Source of the DNA: Actinoallomurus iriomotensis
GTDB lineage: Bacteria > Actinomycetota > Actinomycetes > Streptosporangiales > Streptosporangiaceae
DNA: 64,000 bases
Direction: 5' to 3'
Assembly: GCF_030269445.1 (NCBI RefSeq)
Contig: NZ_BSTJ01000003.1
Location: 434,001-498,000, forward strand
Position numbers and translations under genes: made by a program. Shown piece after piece: positions 18,101-24,873 of this stretch. The notes beneath the pieces are model-generated. The model was not told where the DNA came from, made no database searches, and saw only the letters and a list, made by a program, of their open reading frames with translations. Within the stretch, counting starts at the first letter, position 1. Every line of letters begins with the position of its first letter.

Positions 18101-18985
18101 CCACTGCTGGACGACGGCCTGGTCACCGTACGACAGGGCGCCGTAGTCGACCGTGGGGTTCTGCAGGGTCACGCCGAGCATCGCGATGAGGGCGTCGGCG
18201 CGCGCCTGGAACCGTGAGTCCTCGCGCAGCGCGCCCGCCATCGCCCACATCGTGCGGAGGATGACCACGGCCGCGTCGACGCGGCCCGAGCGCAGCCGCT
18301 CGGTGTAGAGGCCGACCAGCGCCTCCAGCGGCGGCGGGGTCAGCCAGCGTGGGCCGTCGATGTCCGGCAGCGGCCGCGTGCGGTGGGACGACCACAGGCT
18401 GAGCAGTTGCGCGTCGATGCGCGCGTCGAACACCGGTGCGGTGGCGCACCACAGCATGACGCCCCAGGTGACGGCGACCGTGCTCGGGACGCCGGAGGAG
18501 AACAGCCCCCACCAGTGCGGGTAGTCGTGCGTCGGGAGGGCGGCGGCCGACTCGACGATGGCGCGTACGCGGGAGGTGACCTCGGGCCGGATGCCGGCGT
18601 CGACGAAGGCCAGCGCGGGCGGTGGCGCGTACGCGAGGTCTGGGCCGGTCGGGACGACGTGCGGGGGGACCGGGGGCACGGGCATGCCCTGCTGGAGCGG
18701 GCGCGCGGACCTGCGGGTCATCGCCAGTTGCGGCGGCGGGCAGAGGTGCCACTGGGCGTCGGCGGGGGTCAGGCGGTACCAGCGGCCCCAGGCGCCGAAG
18801 ATCCACCACGAACCGTCGGGGAGGGCGAGCATGCGGCCGGCGATGAGGTGCTGGCGCTGCTGCGGCGGCGTGCCGGACCACCATCCGGAGGACACCATGG
18901 CACGGGTGTCCCGCTCGGCCACCGCGAAGGGATCCTGTGCGGCGGACGAGGGAACATCCCCATATGCCTGCCCCCAGACCATCAC
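12107..18985 (-). CDS. Giant AAA+ ATPase (CbxX/EccA-like) with long repetitive disordered linker
   Basis: This 2,292-residue protein has three parts. Residues 1 to about 470 form a folded N-terminal domain with a WWIFGAWGRWYRLTP motif and helical repeats. Residues about 470-1760 are low-complexity Ala/Gly/Pro/Ser/Thr/Glu with several tandem repeats. Residues about 1765-2292 hold two AAA+ modules. The first is degenerate (GEPHTGQRR at about 1806 lacks the P-loop Lys). The second has an intact Walker A (GRPGTGKAT, about 2063) and sensor/arginine-finger region ending NPGFRAEF. Its Walker B reads LFIEDAH instead of the usual FIDEA, with Asp and Glu swapped. The CbxX/SpoVK/EccA family remodels complexes, including type VII secretion, but no ESX gene is nearby. 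The GTG-ATG start has no ribosome site and may be leaderless (TACCAT lies just upstream). Confidence 0.8.
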   Translation of the reverse strand: MMVWGQAYGDVPSSAAQDPFAVAERDTRAMVSSGWWSGTPPQQRQHLIAGRMLALPDGSWWIFGAWGRWYRLTPADAQWHLCPPPQLAMTRRSARPLQQGMPVPPVPPHVVPTGPDLAYAPPPALAFVDAGIRPEVTSRVRAIVESAAALPTHDYPHWWGLFSSGVPSTVAVTWGVMLWCATAPVFDARIDAQLLSLWSSHRTRPLPDIDGPRWLTPPPLEALVGLYTERLRSGRVDAAVVILRTMWAMAGALREDSRFQARADALIAMLGVTLQNPTVDYGALSYGDQAVVQQWLTRCPPALAPALRVEASTGEHFRNSYYDLALAVTPIAGDPGSRGYVEPRLIAAALLAADLAVVRQDVSGQVIGWLDPQVSDAMRAMLIQRDHPLRPFWPEGDRLPRSLRDGIEAAEPAVRGALLATMYAADLAWCRLGGGIPARPRGFPSSVAILAEIIGPSRATSATASEPVSHTPGIAPLAHQYPSNPGASPQTPGVPLAQQPPTGPPGQAPAWTPPAPGGGAAGAPPATEAWDAAQPWPADPGRETPKSGPPPTEAWQGASGLPANTPPRTEAWPGTDPAPASPPGTAGGETPSSPPPTEAWSATEGADPHPAAHERYGPGAQPLPPRTQAWPGTDPAGKPSPPPATQAWPGTDPGSGGGSGSVGEVGSPPATQAWPGADPGSGGASGGAGKAGSPPATQAWPGTDPGSDRRPGGVGEVGSPPATQAWPGTDPGSGQGSGGAGKAGSPPATQAWPGADPGSGAGQGFGGVGSPPTTQADVGTDPGSGVGLGPAGRGETAPAGEVGPGSGSESREAGTVPPATLVEPVSDDSGSSPAAAPGTGADTPAPPPATQAWPGTGDEHAGASGTEAQSPDPAALTSSTEPSEEPPPAGGLTPPHAAQARPSTDDATGGPPPAPQAQPGGHTATSTSELNAEGADGGASASSSASEAGTGGAAVGGSGVSSAPAGPGAGVDGSASEAVGAGGPGSPSASRAELEGADGGAPVSPPASEVGTGGAAVGGSGVSSASAGPGVGVDGSGSPRGSRAEIEGADGGALVSPRASEVGAGGAAVGGSGLSSAPAGPGAGVDGSASEAVGAGGPASLSATQADEGSASEPLAGAPNAAGEGSGPQGGATSGGGDANGLTSSAARPDTGEHQAEASGRPATRAWSDGDGDGSGSQAGVAGEDGGVGGGSSSSAVVWQGGDSDGSGAQAGVAGADGGVGGGSSSSAVAWSGGDSGGSGSQAGAVGGDEDSGGLTSPSAADVSPGEGGASAGGSDGTSVPAVQSGAGEDGVGGTPPAAQAGTGESATGPGAPIAGRPMAEGVSAESPRNQAGVEDSDAGGGSAVAAEQAGAGGGDEGSPSRVRTSSHAEGIGGGHSPTAAPDSGNRAGQTGSPSSDDSAVAPEEVRTESGSPVAGAVGVDRASDDSDPGDDTAEDASDAPSGARIASSASDDASVAQPGVSEAAAAQAGVSDAAAVQPGVPEAQAEVSGAAQAGAAAAQAGVSDAAAAQAGVPAAQAGVSDAAAVQAGVPAVQPGVSDAAAVQPGVPEAQAEVSGAAQAGAAAAQAGVSDAAAARPSVPAAQPGVSDAAAAQPGAVAAQAGGGQGAPAASSGPFAGGAFHNQTIADPIAFQYLGDDATVVDAEGEDDTVDDRALGVTMMDSLEEHVNHATSLDALEQAKNATYLDWITGTRADAGSIPIVLPPTPVPPGPPRTRMIEQQDPQPPERPGTRIMSEADLFGSAPMPERPVEQIAPPPPPAPMPKVAERFGIRFLCGADDATELFDGLHRRGQQPGQQPGQRLALLIVGEPHTGQRRLTRLVARSLAGAGVGDGSVRTADGSELRGDHVTAVTAILRGAGPPLLFERLDRAVLDAADPARVVAAVTGARENKAALIATCDPASYARLPAELTRVFQVFRLPDLTNIQARMALLHVLADERRVTITAAGLDVVRGDLTRLTGHGDLVGARLVEAYLDRAVARHIDRAGAPRDRMVLVPVDFVGVAEEIEPALRPPRDVDGYLRGLEEMVGLDEVKRTVGGLVAEARVAAGRGVRGHGGPGRHLVFLGRPGTGKATVAGLIGGIYAALNLLDTGQLVVRGARDLAGGDTAAKVVASVDQATGGVLFIEDAHLLAHLPAAVEHLSRLMAERRDRFMVICASPPGEMEDFLRANPGFRAEFGAIVEFGEPTERQLVQLFSRLAERDLYMLDEELRVELIDRFAGMRRYPEFAFADTVRRLFDQIVARQAARLAGSRVDPAAVARLTVGDLPEAQAGQLLHELHLDRRRPPHPRPPGGV
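14265..14563 (-). repeat. 101-bp direct duplication inside the AAA+ gene linker
   Basis: 14265-14365 and 14463-14563 are identical over 101 bp at an offset of 198 bp (66 codons). They encode alternating QAGVSDAAA / QPGVPEAQAEVSG units. Related shorter units fill 14185-14625. The exact identity implies a recent in-frame duplication. Confidence 0.85.
15711..16160 (-). repeat. About 340-bp tandem duplication inside the AAA+ gene linker
   Basis: The sequence around 15711 recurs at 16053 (offset 342 bp, 114 codons), with a third related copy near 15880. The repeated product contains GGAAVGGSGVSSA and AGPGAGVDGSASEAVGAG segments. It is in frame throughout. Confidence 0.75.
16630..17066 (-). repeat. 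Six tandem 78-bp repeats (26-residue PPATQAWPGTDPGS units)
   Basis: The encoded units begin SPPATQAWPG(T/A)DPGSG and end in G(E/K)(V/A)G, with a regular 26-residue period. The conserved Trp in each unit is unusual for a purely disordered spacer and may be a binding motif. Single TEAWPGTDPAP-like units continue beyond the array, up to about 17400. Confidence 0.8.
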
Positions 18986-19031
18986 GCAATGGTAAACGGA
19001 CCACCAGCGTGAAGGCGATCACGAGCAAAAC

Positions 19032-19559
19032 TCAGATCCAGCGCGCCCCGCGGTGGAGCCGGGCCTTCTCGACGTACGCGCCGGGCGTGTAGGCGAGCAC
19101 GGCACGGTCGTCGTCGGTCAGCTCCCGTACGACCTTGCCTGGTACGCCGGCGACGAGGACCCCGGCGGGGATGGTCTTTCCGGGGGGTACGACCGCGCCC
19201 GCGGCGACCAGCGAGCCGGCGCCGATCCGCGCGCCGCCGAGCACGATCGCGCCGATTCCGATGAGCGACCCGGTCTCGATGTGCGCGCCGTGCACCATCG
19301 CCTTGTGCCCGAGGCTCACCCGGTCTTCGAGCACCGCGGGCTCGCCGGGGTCGGCGTGCAGGCAGGACAGGTCCTGGATGTTGCACTCCTCGCCGACGAC
19401 GATCTCCTCGTCCTCGCCGCGCAGCACCGAGCCGTACCAGACGTTGGCGCGCGCCCCGAGCGTCACGCGGCCGACGACGACCGCGCCGGGCGCGACCCAC
19501 GCCTCCGGGTGGATCTTCGGTTCGTGTTCGCCGAGCGCACCAAGGAAGAAGTCAGCCAC
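19032..19559 (-). CDS. Gamma-class carbonic anhydrase / left-handed beta-helix hexapeptide-repeat protein
   Basis: The 175-residue protein (GTG start chosen where family homology begins; the open frame extends to 19733) is a left-handed beta-helix of hexapeptide repeats. These run PEAWVAPGAVVVGRVTLGARANVWYGSVLRG ... VSLGHKAMVHGAHI. Metal-type histidines appear in CLHADPG, LGHKA and VHGAHI, matching the three-His zinc set of gamma-carbonic anhydrases (PaaY/YrdA type). Reversible CO2 hydration is possible, but many family members have no proven activity. It is a single gene between the giant ATPase and a divergent DivIVA-like gene. Confidence 0.85.
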   Translation of the reverse strand: MADFFLGALGEHEPKIHPEAWVAPGAVVVGRVTLGARANVWYGSVLRGEDEEIVVGEECNIQDLSCLHADPGEPAVLEDRVSLGHKAMVHGAHIETGSLIGIGAIVLGGARIGAGSLVAAGAVVPPGKTIPAGVLVAGVPGKVVRELTDDDRAVLAYTPGAYVEKARLHRGARWI

Positions 19560-19821
19560 GATCGACGAGTCTAGAAGCGACCGGGGAAGGCCCGGCGGTC
19601 CACCCCCGGCGGCGGACGGCGCAGCGGTTCGACCGAAACATTGCCTGCGGATGGACGAGTTCTTCCACCTGAAACGGTCATTTGGCGATATAAATCGTCT
19701 GCAAACTCCCGCCGCGCGACAACGGAGTGTCACCGATTCTTACCAGACGCCGCGTTCCCCTTGCGCGAAGGGATAGAAGCGTCGAGAGTCGTCCGAGACC
19801 TACCTTCAACCCCTTGGGCCT

Positions 19822-20775
19822 ATGAGCAACGAAGCCGAGATCCTGCCAAACCTCCTCCGGGAGGAGTCGTTCGAGATCGTCATGCGCGGCTACAACCGCC
19901 GCCAGGTCGACGAATACATCGCCCGCACTCGTAACCAGATCCGCGAGCTCGAAGCACGGCTGTCCCGGGCCCTCGACGAGGTCGAGCGCACCCGCCGCGA
20001 GATGGCCGAGGTCCGCGAGAGCCGCCGGCCCACCGGTGACGACCTCAGCGAACGCCTGCGCCAGATCATCAACCTGGCGGAGGAAGAGGCTCAGTCGAAG
20101 CTGGGTGACGCCGACCAGAAGGTCAACCAGATCCGCCAGGACGCCGAGAGAGAGGCCAAGCGCGTCGTCGACGAGGCCCAGGGCAAGTCCGAGCGGACCA
20201 TCGCCCAGGCGCAGGACAACGCCAACCACATGATGACGGCGGCCAAGCAGGAGGCCGAGCGGATCCGGTCGAGCGCCAAGCAGGAGGCCGACAAGCTGCT
20301 CCTCGACACCCGCAACGAGGCCGAGCGCACCCTGACGAGCGCCGAGCGCCGCTCGTCGGCCATCAACGAGGACGCCACGGAGCGGCTGACCCAGCTGACC
20401 CGGCACCACTCGCAGGCGCTGGGACGGCTCAGCGAGATCAGTGAGACCCTCTCGGTGCTGCTGCGCGCGGAGGAGAACGCCGGCCCGCTGGAGAAGATGG
20501 TCGAGGAGATCGCGCAGGCTCCCCGCCGCGACCGGCAGGAGCGCCCGGACCAGCAGCCCGACGCCCCCCGCGCCCAGGCTCAGGCCCAGGCACAGGGACA
20601 GGGACAGGGACAGGGACAGCACCCCCAGCCTCCGCAGCCGTCGTTCCCGCCGCCCGCACCGCCGCAGGCGCAGCCACACGGCCAGCCGCAGGGCGCGCAC
20701 GCGATGCCGCAGGCTCCCCCGCCGGAGCCGCCGCACGTGCTCCCGATGCCGCCGGCCGGCGAGCCGGCCGAGTGA
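19822..20775 (+). CDS. DivIVA-domain coiled-coil protein, likely polar growth/cytoskeletal
   Basis: The 317-residue protein has an N-terminal DivIVA-like module (FEIVMRGYNRRQVDEYIARTRNQI, residues about 17-40). A long coiled coil follows to about residue 230, with Glu/Ala/Arg heptads such as KQEAERIRSSAKQEADKLL. The C-terminal tail of about 85 residues is Pro/Gln-rich, with an AQAQAQAQGQGQGQGQ run. Actinomycete proteins of this type (DivIVA, FilP, Scy and relatives) organise tip growth. Which member this is cannot be decided. The polar tail runs are encoded by a short CAGGGA-type repeat at about 20580-20620. Confidence 0.8.
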   Translation: MSNEAEILPNLLREESFEIVMRGYNRRQVDEYIARTRNQIRELEARLSRALDEVERTRREMAEVRESRRPTGDDLSERLRQIINLAEEEAQSKLGDADQKVNQIRQDAEREAKRVVDEAQGKSERTIAQAQDNANHMMTAAKQEAERIRSSAKQEADKLLLDTRNEAERTLTSAERRSSAINEDATERLTQLTRHHSQALGRLSEISETLSVLLRAEENAGPLEKMVEEIAQAPRRDRQERPDQQPDAPRAQAQAQAQGQGQGQGQHPQPPQPSFPPPAPPQAQPHGQPQGAHAMPQAPPPEPPHVLPMPPAGEPAE

Positions 20776-20866
20776 ACGACCCCGACATCACCTCGGTGGC
20801 CGCCCGGCCGCCGGGGTGATCGCTTGTTCGGCGTTCGCGCCCCGGGCGCACTAGAGTCTTGGTTCC

Positions 20867-21409
20867 GTGGGAGCTGAACGACGTCGCCGCCCGGGCGCGG
20901 GCACGGTGCGCCCGATCCGCTACATGGGCGATCCCGTGCTACGCGCCGAGTGTGACAAGGTCACGACATTCGACGCCGACCTGAAGCGGCTGATCGACGA
21001 CATGTTCGCCTCGATGTACGCCGCCGACGGCGCCGGTCTCGCGGCGAACCAGATCGGGGTGTCGCTCCAGGTCTTCGTCTACGACTGCGCCGACGACACC
21101 GGACGGCGGCACGTCGGGCACGTGGTCAACCCCACGCTCGTCACCGCCGACGGCGACCTGCTCGACGAGGATGAGGGCTGCCTGTCGCTGCCCGGCCTGC
21201 GGTTCGCCACCCCGCGGCACGCGCACGCCGTGGTCGAGGGCGTGGACCTGACGGGCGAGCCGCTGCGGATCGAGGGCACCGGCTACTTCGCACGCTGCCT
21301 CCAGCACGAGTCCGGCCACCTCAAGGGCCAGCTGTACGTCGACACGCTCAAGGGCGCCACCCGCAAGGAGGCGCTGCGCGCCGTACGCCAGGCCACCTGG
21401 AACTCTTGA
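20867..21409 (+). CDS. def: Peptide deformylase
   Basis: The 180-residue enzyme carries the three PDF motifs: GAGLAANQIG (55-64), EGCLSLPG with metal ligand Cys105, and QHESGHLKG with His147, catalytic Glu148 and His151. The third motif has Gly where QHExDHL enzymes have Asp, a natural variant seen in secondary actinomycete deformylases. It removes the formyl group from nascent proteins. The basic N-terminus (MGAERRRRPGAG) is an extension, and a later start is possible. It ends 4 bp from the convergent arfB. Confidence 0.92.
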   Translation: MGAERRRRPGAGTVRPIRYMGDPVLRAECDKVTTFDADLKRLIDDMFASMYAADGAGLAANQIGVSLQVFVYDCADDTGRRHVGHVVNPTLVTADGDLLDEDEGCLSLPGLRFATPRHAHAVVEGVDLTGEPLRIEGTGYFARCLQHESGHLKGQLYVDTLKGATRKEALRAVRQATWNS

Positions 21410-21412
21410 GAC

Positions 21413-21841
21413 TCAGTCGTCGAAGCGGCCTGAGCGGCCGCGTTTGAGGTCGCCTCGGCGGCGTTTGTTCTCCAGGCGGCGGGCCTGTACCCGGCGACTC
21501 GGCTTGGTCGGGCGGCGGGTCTTCGGCGGCGGGGCGGTCGCCTCGGTGAGCAGCGCCGCCAGCCGTAGCTTGGCCGCCTCGCGGTTGCGCAGCTGCGAGC
21601 GGTGCTCCTCCGCGCGGACCGTGAGCACTCCGCCCACCAGCCGGCCGCGGAGGCGGTCCAGCGCTCGTTCCTTGTACGTCGGCGGCAGCGCGTCCGAGCC
21701 GGCCACGTTGAAGGACAGCTCGACGGCGGTGTCGCTCGTGTTGACGTGCTGCCCGCCCGGCCCCGACGAACGCGAGAAACGCCAGCTCAACTCGGAGTCG
21801 GGGATCACCACCGAGCCGCGCACACGTACTGGACCGGACAT
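21413..21841 (-). CDS. arfB: Ribosome rescue hydrolase ArfB (YaeJ family)
   Basis: The 142-residue protein has the catalytic GGQ (29-31) in SRSSGPGGQHVNTSDTAVEL and lacks the codon-recognition domain of true release factors. The C-terminal tail is strongly basic (KTRRPTKPSRRVQARRLENKRRRGDLKRG region), as needed to enter the empty mRNA channel of stalled ribosomes. It frees peptides from non-stop complexes. It lies next to peptide deformylase, another co-translational quality gene, in convergent orientation. Confidence 0.93.
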   Translation of the reverse strand: MSGPVRVRGSVVIPDSELSWRFSRSSGPGGQHVNTSDTAVELSFNVAGSDALPPTYKERALDRLRGRLVGGVLTVRAEEHRSQLRNREAAKLRLAALLTEATAPPPKTRRPTKPSRRVQARRLENKRRRGDLKRGRSGRFDD

Positions 21842-21939
21842 AGCGTCGATTATCCCCAGTCCGCGACCCGGATGTCGTCTGGTTTTACCGTCCCTGCACG
21901 CTCTGGCGACTCAAGCAAGTGGTTACTTACAATGGGGCC

Positions 21940-22743
21940 ATGGACCCCGACGACGCCGGTCTCTTCCACGACGACGACCTGATCCGCGTGATCGGCCGTG
22001 AGGGGTTCCTCATCGCGGCCGGCGGCGCGGCCTCCCTGCTCCAGACCGCCCATCCGAAGATCGCCCAGGGCGTCTTCGACCACAGCTACACCGCCGAGGA
22101 CCCACTCGGCCGCCTGCGCGGCACCATGCAGTGGGTGTACGCGGTCGGCTTCGGCACCCGTACCGAGGCCGAGCGGCTCAGCCGGATCGTGCGGAGCATG
22201 CACGACCGGGTCACCGGCCCCGGCTACACGGCCGGCGACCCGGAGCTTCAGGTGTGGGTGGCCGCGACGCTGTTCGCCACGGCCGTGCACGCGTACGAAC
22301 TGCTCTTCCGCCGGCTCTCCGACGACGAGCGGGCGGCCTACTACGAGCAGACCAAGGTCTACGCGACCATCCTCGGCTGCCCGTACGCCATGATGCCGGC
22401 GACGTACCGGGACTTCCGGGAGTACTACGCCAAGACGCTCGCGTCCCTGGAGATCAGCGACGCCTCACGGGCCATCGCCCGGCAGGTGCTGCATCCGAGC
22501 CTGCGGGGCGGCGTGCTGAACGAGCCCGGCCTCGCCGCCATCCGCATCATCACCGTCGGGCTGATGCCCGAGCCGATCCGCCGCCAGTACGGCTGGCGCT
22601 GGGACCGGGCGCGGCGGGCCCGTTTCCGTCTCCTCATGGCCGCCCTGCGGCTCGCCTATCCACGCCTGCCGCTGCGCGTCCGCACCTTCCCGCGCGACTA
22701 CTACCTGAGGGACCTGCGCCGGCGTATGTCGAAGAACGCCTGA
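21940..22743 (+). CDS. MpaB-family oxygenase (DUF2236)
   Basis: The protein has about 267 residues from the ATG at 21940; a GTG 21 bp upstream is the alternative start. It contains DUF2236 landmarks: REGFLIAAGGAASLLQTAHPKIAQGVFDHS near the N-terminus, RLRGTMQWVYAVGFGT, and VWVAATLFATAVHAYELLF. In the rubber oxygenase/MpaB family an internal His (here in VHAYE) contributes to haem binding. The physiological substrate of most actinomycete members is unknown. It is a single gene, and the hairpin that includes its stop codon separates it from convergent genes. Confidence 0.82.
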   Translation: MDPDDAGLFHDDDLIRVIGREGFLIAAGGAASLLQTAHPKIAQGVFDHSYTAEDPLGRLRGTMQWVYAVGFGTRTEAERLSRIVRSMHDRVTGPGYTAGDPELQVWVAATLFATAVHAYELLFRRLSDDERAAYYEQTKVYATILGCPYAMMPATYRDFREYYAKTLASLEISDASRAIARQVLHPSLRGGVLNEPGLAAIRIITVGLMPEPIRRQYGWRWDRARRARFRLLMAALRLAYPRLPLRVRTFPRDYYLRDLRRRMSKNA

Positions 22744-22769
22744 GGGCGGCCCGGAAGGGACCGCCCTCA
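22741..22769. terminator. Bidirectional terminator between MpaB and enoyl-CoA hydratase genes
   Basis: A perfect 9-bp stem (TGAGGGCGG / CCGCCCTCA) with an 11-nt loop has its left arm starting at the TGA stop codon of the plus-strand gene. It lies between convergent genes. Confidence 0.75.
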
Positions 22770-22780
22770 GGAAGTGAGAA

Positions 22781-23545
22781 TTACTCGCCGGACCAGGACG
22801 GACGGCGCTTCTCCGCGAACGCGGCGGCGCCCTCCATCGCGTCCTTGGACCCGAACACCGGGTTGATGATCTCGCCCTGCTTCGCGAACTGCTCCGCGCC
22901 GTCCCAGTCGGGCGACTCGACGATGACGCGTTTGGTGGCCGCGAGGGCGAGGGGCGCGTTCTCAGCGATCCTGGCGGCCAGCTCGCGCGCCGCGGACAGG
23001 GCCTCGCCCGGCTCCGCGATCCGGTTGACCAGGCCGAGCTCGGCCAGGCGGGCCGCCGGATAGTGGTCGCCGCTCAGCGCGAGCTCCATGGCGGCGTGGT
23101 ACGGGATCCGCCGCGGAAGGCGGAGCAGGCCGCCGGCGCCGGCGACGAGGCCGCGCTTGACCTCCGGGAGCCCGAACTTCGCCTCCGAGGACGCGACGAT
23201 CAGGTCGCACGCCAGGGCCAGCTCGAACCCGCCCGCCAGGGCGTACCCCTCGACGGCGGCGATGATCGGTTTGGCCGGCGGGCGCTCGACGATGCCGCCG
23301 AAACCACGGCCCTCGGCGAGCGGGCTGTCCCCGGTCAGGAAGCCCTTGAGGTCCATGCCGGCGCTGAACGTGCCGCCCGCGCCGGTCAGCACCAGAACGG
23401 ACACGTCCTTGCGCGCGTCGAGCTCGTCGAGCGCGCCCGCGATGCCCTTGGCGACCGCGCCGTTGACGGCGTTCCTGGCCTCGGGGCGGTTGATCGTGAT
23501 GACGGCGACGCCGTCGCCGACCTCGGTCAGAACTGCATCCGACAT
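22781..23545 (-). CDS. Enoyl-CoA hydratase/isomerase (crotonase family)
   Basis: The 254-residue protein has the crotonase fold and an oxyanion-hole motif (TFSAGMDLKGF and AAVEGYALAGGFELALACDLIVAS). Catalytic residues normally are two Glu. The position after LPEVKRGLVAGAGGLLRLPRRI retains Glu in GLPEVK, so hydratase or isomerase activity is possible. It acts on acyl-CoA thioesters in fatty-acid breakdown. It lies 10 bp downstream of the SDR gene on the same strand, and the two are probably co-transcribed for beta-oxidation-type steps. Confidence 0.9.
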   Translation of the reverse strand: MSDAVLTEVGDGVAVITINRPEARNAVNGAVAKGIAGALDELDARKDVSVLVLTGAGGTFSAGMDLKGFLTGDSPLAEGRGFGGIVERPPAKPIIAAVEGYALAGGFELALACDLIVASSEAKFGLPEVKRGLVAGAGGLLRLPRRIPYHAAMELALSGDHYPAARLAELGLVNRIAEPGEALSAARELAARIAENAPLALAATKRVIVESPDWDGAEQFAKQGEIINPVFGSKDAMEGAAAFAEKRRPSWSGE

Positions 23546-23555
23546 GGCGCGGACC

Positions 23556-24329
23556 TCACTTGGGCTGGAAGCGGATACCGCCGTCGAAGCGGATGGTCTC
23601 GGCGTTGACGTAGTCGTTCTCGACCAGCGAGCGCACCAGGTGCGCGAACTCCGACGCCTTGCCCATGCGCTTAGGGAACACCACCGGCGCGGCGAGCTTC
23701 TTCTTGAACTCCTCGGCCTGCTCGCCCTGCCCGTAGATCGGCGTGTCGATGATGCCCGGGCAGATGGTGTTCACGCGGACGCCGATGGCGGCGAGGTCGC
23801 GCGCGGCGGGCACGGTCATGCCGATGATGCCGCCCTTGGAGGCGGAGTAGGCGACCTGCCCGGTCTGGCCCTCGAGACCGGCGACGGACGCGGTGTTGAT
23901 GACCACGCCACGAGTGTTGAACTCGTCGAGCGGCTCGGTCTTGGCGATCGCCGCGGCGCCGAGGCGCATGCCGTTGAAGGTGCCGATGAGGTTCACCGCG
24001 ATGACCTTCTGGTACGACGCGAGGTCGTGCGGCGAGCCGTCCCGGCCGACGGTCCGCGACGCCCACCCGATGCCGGCGCTGTTCACCACGACGCGCAGCG
24101 GCGCACCGGTGGCGACGGCGGCGTCGACGGCGGCCTGCACCTGGGCCTCGTCGGAGACGTCCACCTTGACGAACACTCCGCCGATCTCGTCGGCGATGGC
24201 CTTGCCGCGGTCCTCGTTGAGGTCGGCGATGACTACCTTCGCGCCATGTTCGGCCAGGTCGCGGGCGGTGGCCTCACCCAGCCCGCTCGCGCCGCCGGTG
24301 ACGATGGCTGCAGCTCCGTTGACATCCAT
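23556..24329 (-). CDS. SDR-family 3-hydroxyacyl-CoA dehydrogenase-like oxidoreductase
   Basis: The 257-residue classical SDR has the NAD motif TGGASGLG (11-18), NSAG, and the catalytic Ser/Tyr/Lys set (INTASVAG, then YSASKGGI). DLNEDR after beta-2 suggests NAD(H) preference. The ending EFAHLVRSLVENDYVNAETIRFDGGIRF is typical of type II 3-hydroxyacyl-CoA dehydrogenase relatives. With the following enoyl-CoA hydratase it could form consecutive beta-oxidation steps. The exact substrate is unknown. Confidence 0.88.
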   Translation of the reverse strand: MDVNGAAAIVTGGASGLGEATARDLAEHGAKVVIADLNEDRGKAIADEIGGVFVKVDVSDEAQVQAAVDAAVATGAPLRVVVNSAGIGWASRTVGRDGSPHDLASYQKVIAVNLIGTFNGMRLGAAAIAKTEPLDEFNTRGVVINTASVAGLEGQTGQVAYSASKGGIIGMTVPAARDLAAIGVRVNTICPGIIDTPIYGQGEQAEEFKKKLAAPVVFPKRMGKASEFAHLVRSLVENDYVNAETIRFDGGIRFQPK

Positions 24330-24386
24330 AAGCAGGAGGTTACCGGAGCCGACCGAACCGTATTCTGGTGACGTCGGTCACTTGGT

Positions 24387-24851
24387 TCAGCCGCCGAGGA
24401 CGCGCACGTCCGGGGCGTGGCCGTTCCAGGTCGCGAACAGGCTGGAGGCCCGGAATCCCTTGGTGAAGTCGACCCGCAGCCAGCCGTCGCCGTGCCAGGT
24501 CCGCATCTCGTACCCGGGGTTCGGGGTGGCGGAGACGAGACGCGCCGTCGTCGCCGTCACCGACAGCACGACCTTGCCCCCGTGGACGACATAGGTACGG
24601 TCGCGCGGCGTCGGTGAGGCGCTCGGCGACGGCGTCGCGACGGTGGAGGAGTCGGCGGGCGGCGCGGCGCTCGCCGACGGCGGCGGACGCACCGGAGGCT
24701 GCTCGCCGACGAGGGGCCGGGCCGCCGGCGGTTCACCGAAGACCGCGTTGTGCAGCACCGGGCGGGCACCGAACCAGACGAGCAGCATGGCGAGCGTGGT
24801 CGCTCCGACCCAGACGGTCACATAGGTCATCACACGCCGCACGGGTGCCAT
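24387..24851 (-). CDS. Membrane-anchored Ser/Pro-rich extracytoplasmic protein, divergent from two-component system
   Basis: The 154-residue protein has one N-terminal helix (residues about 8-28), a Pro/Ser/Ala-rich spacer (about 40-85), and a C-terminal globular domain. The domain runs TYVVHGGKVVLSVTATTARL ... YEMRTWHGDGWLRVDFTKG. No family is recognised. It starts only 22 bp from the divergent response regulator, so the pair share a promoter region and this protein may be a target or sensor accessory of that system. The start is the ATG with AAGGGG upstream; the longer open frame would run into the regulator gene. Confidence 0.7.
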   Translation of the reverse strand: MAPVRRVMTYVTVWVGATTLAMLLVWFGARPVLHNAVFGEPPAARPLVGEQPPVRPPPSASAAPPADSSTVATPSPSASPTPRDRTYVVHGGKVVLSVTATTARLVSATPNPGYEMRTWHGDGWLRVDFTKGFRASSLFATWNGHAPDVRVLGG

Positions 24852-24860
24852 GATGCCCCT

Positions 24861-24867
24861 TAGGCTA
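24861..24867. promoter_or_regulatory. Overlapping divergent -10 elements
   Basis: TAGGCTA reads as a TANNNT-type -10 hexamer on both strands. On the plus strand it ends 7-8 bp before the response-regulator ATG, so that mRNA would be leaderless. On the minus strand it precedes the membrane-protein gene, which has AAGGGG before its ATG. Two divergent promoters would exclude each other here. Confidence 0.45.
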
Positions 24868-24873
24868 CGGAAT

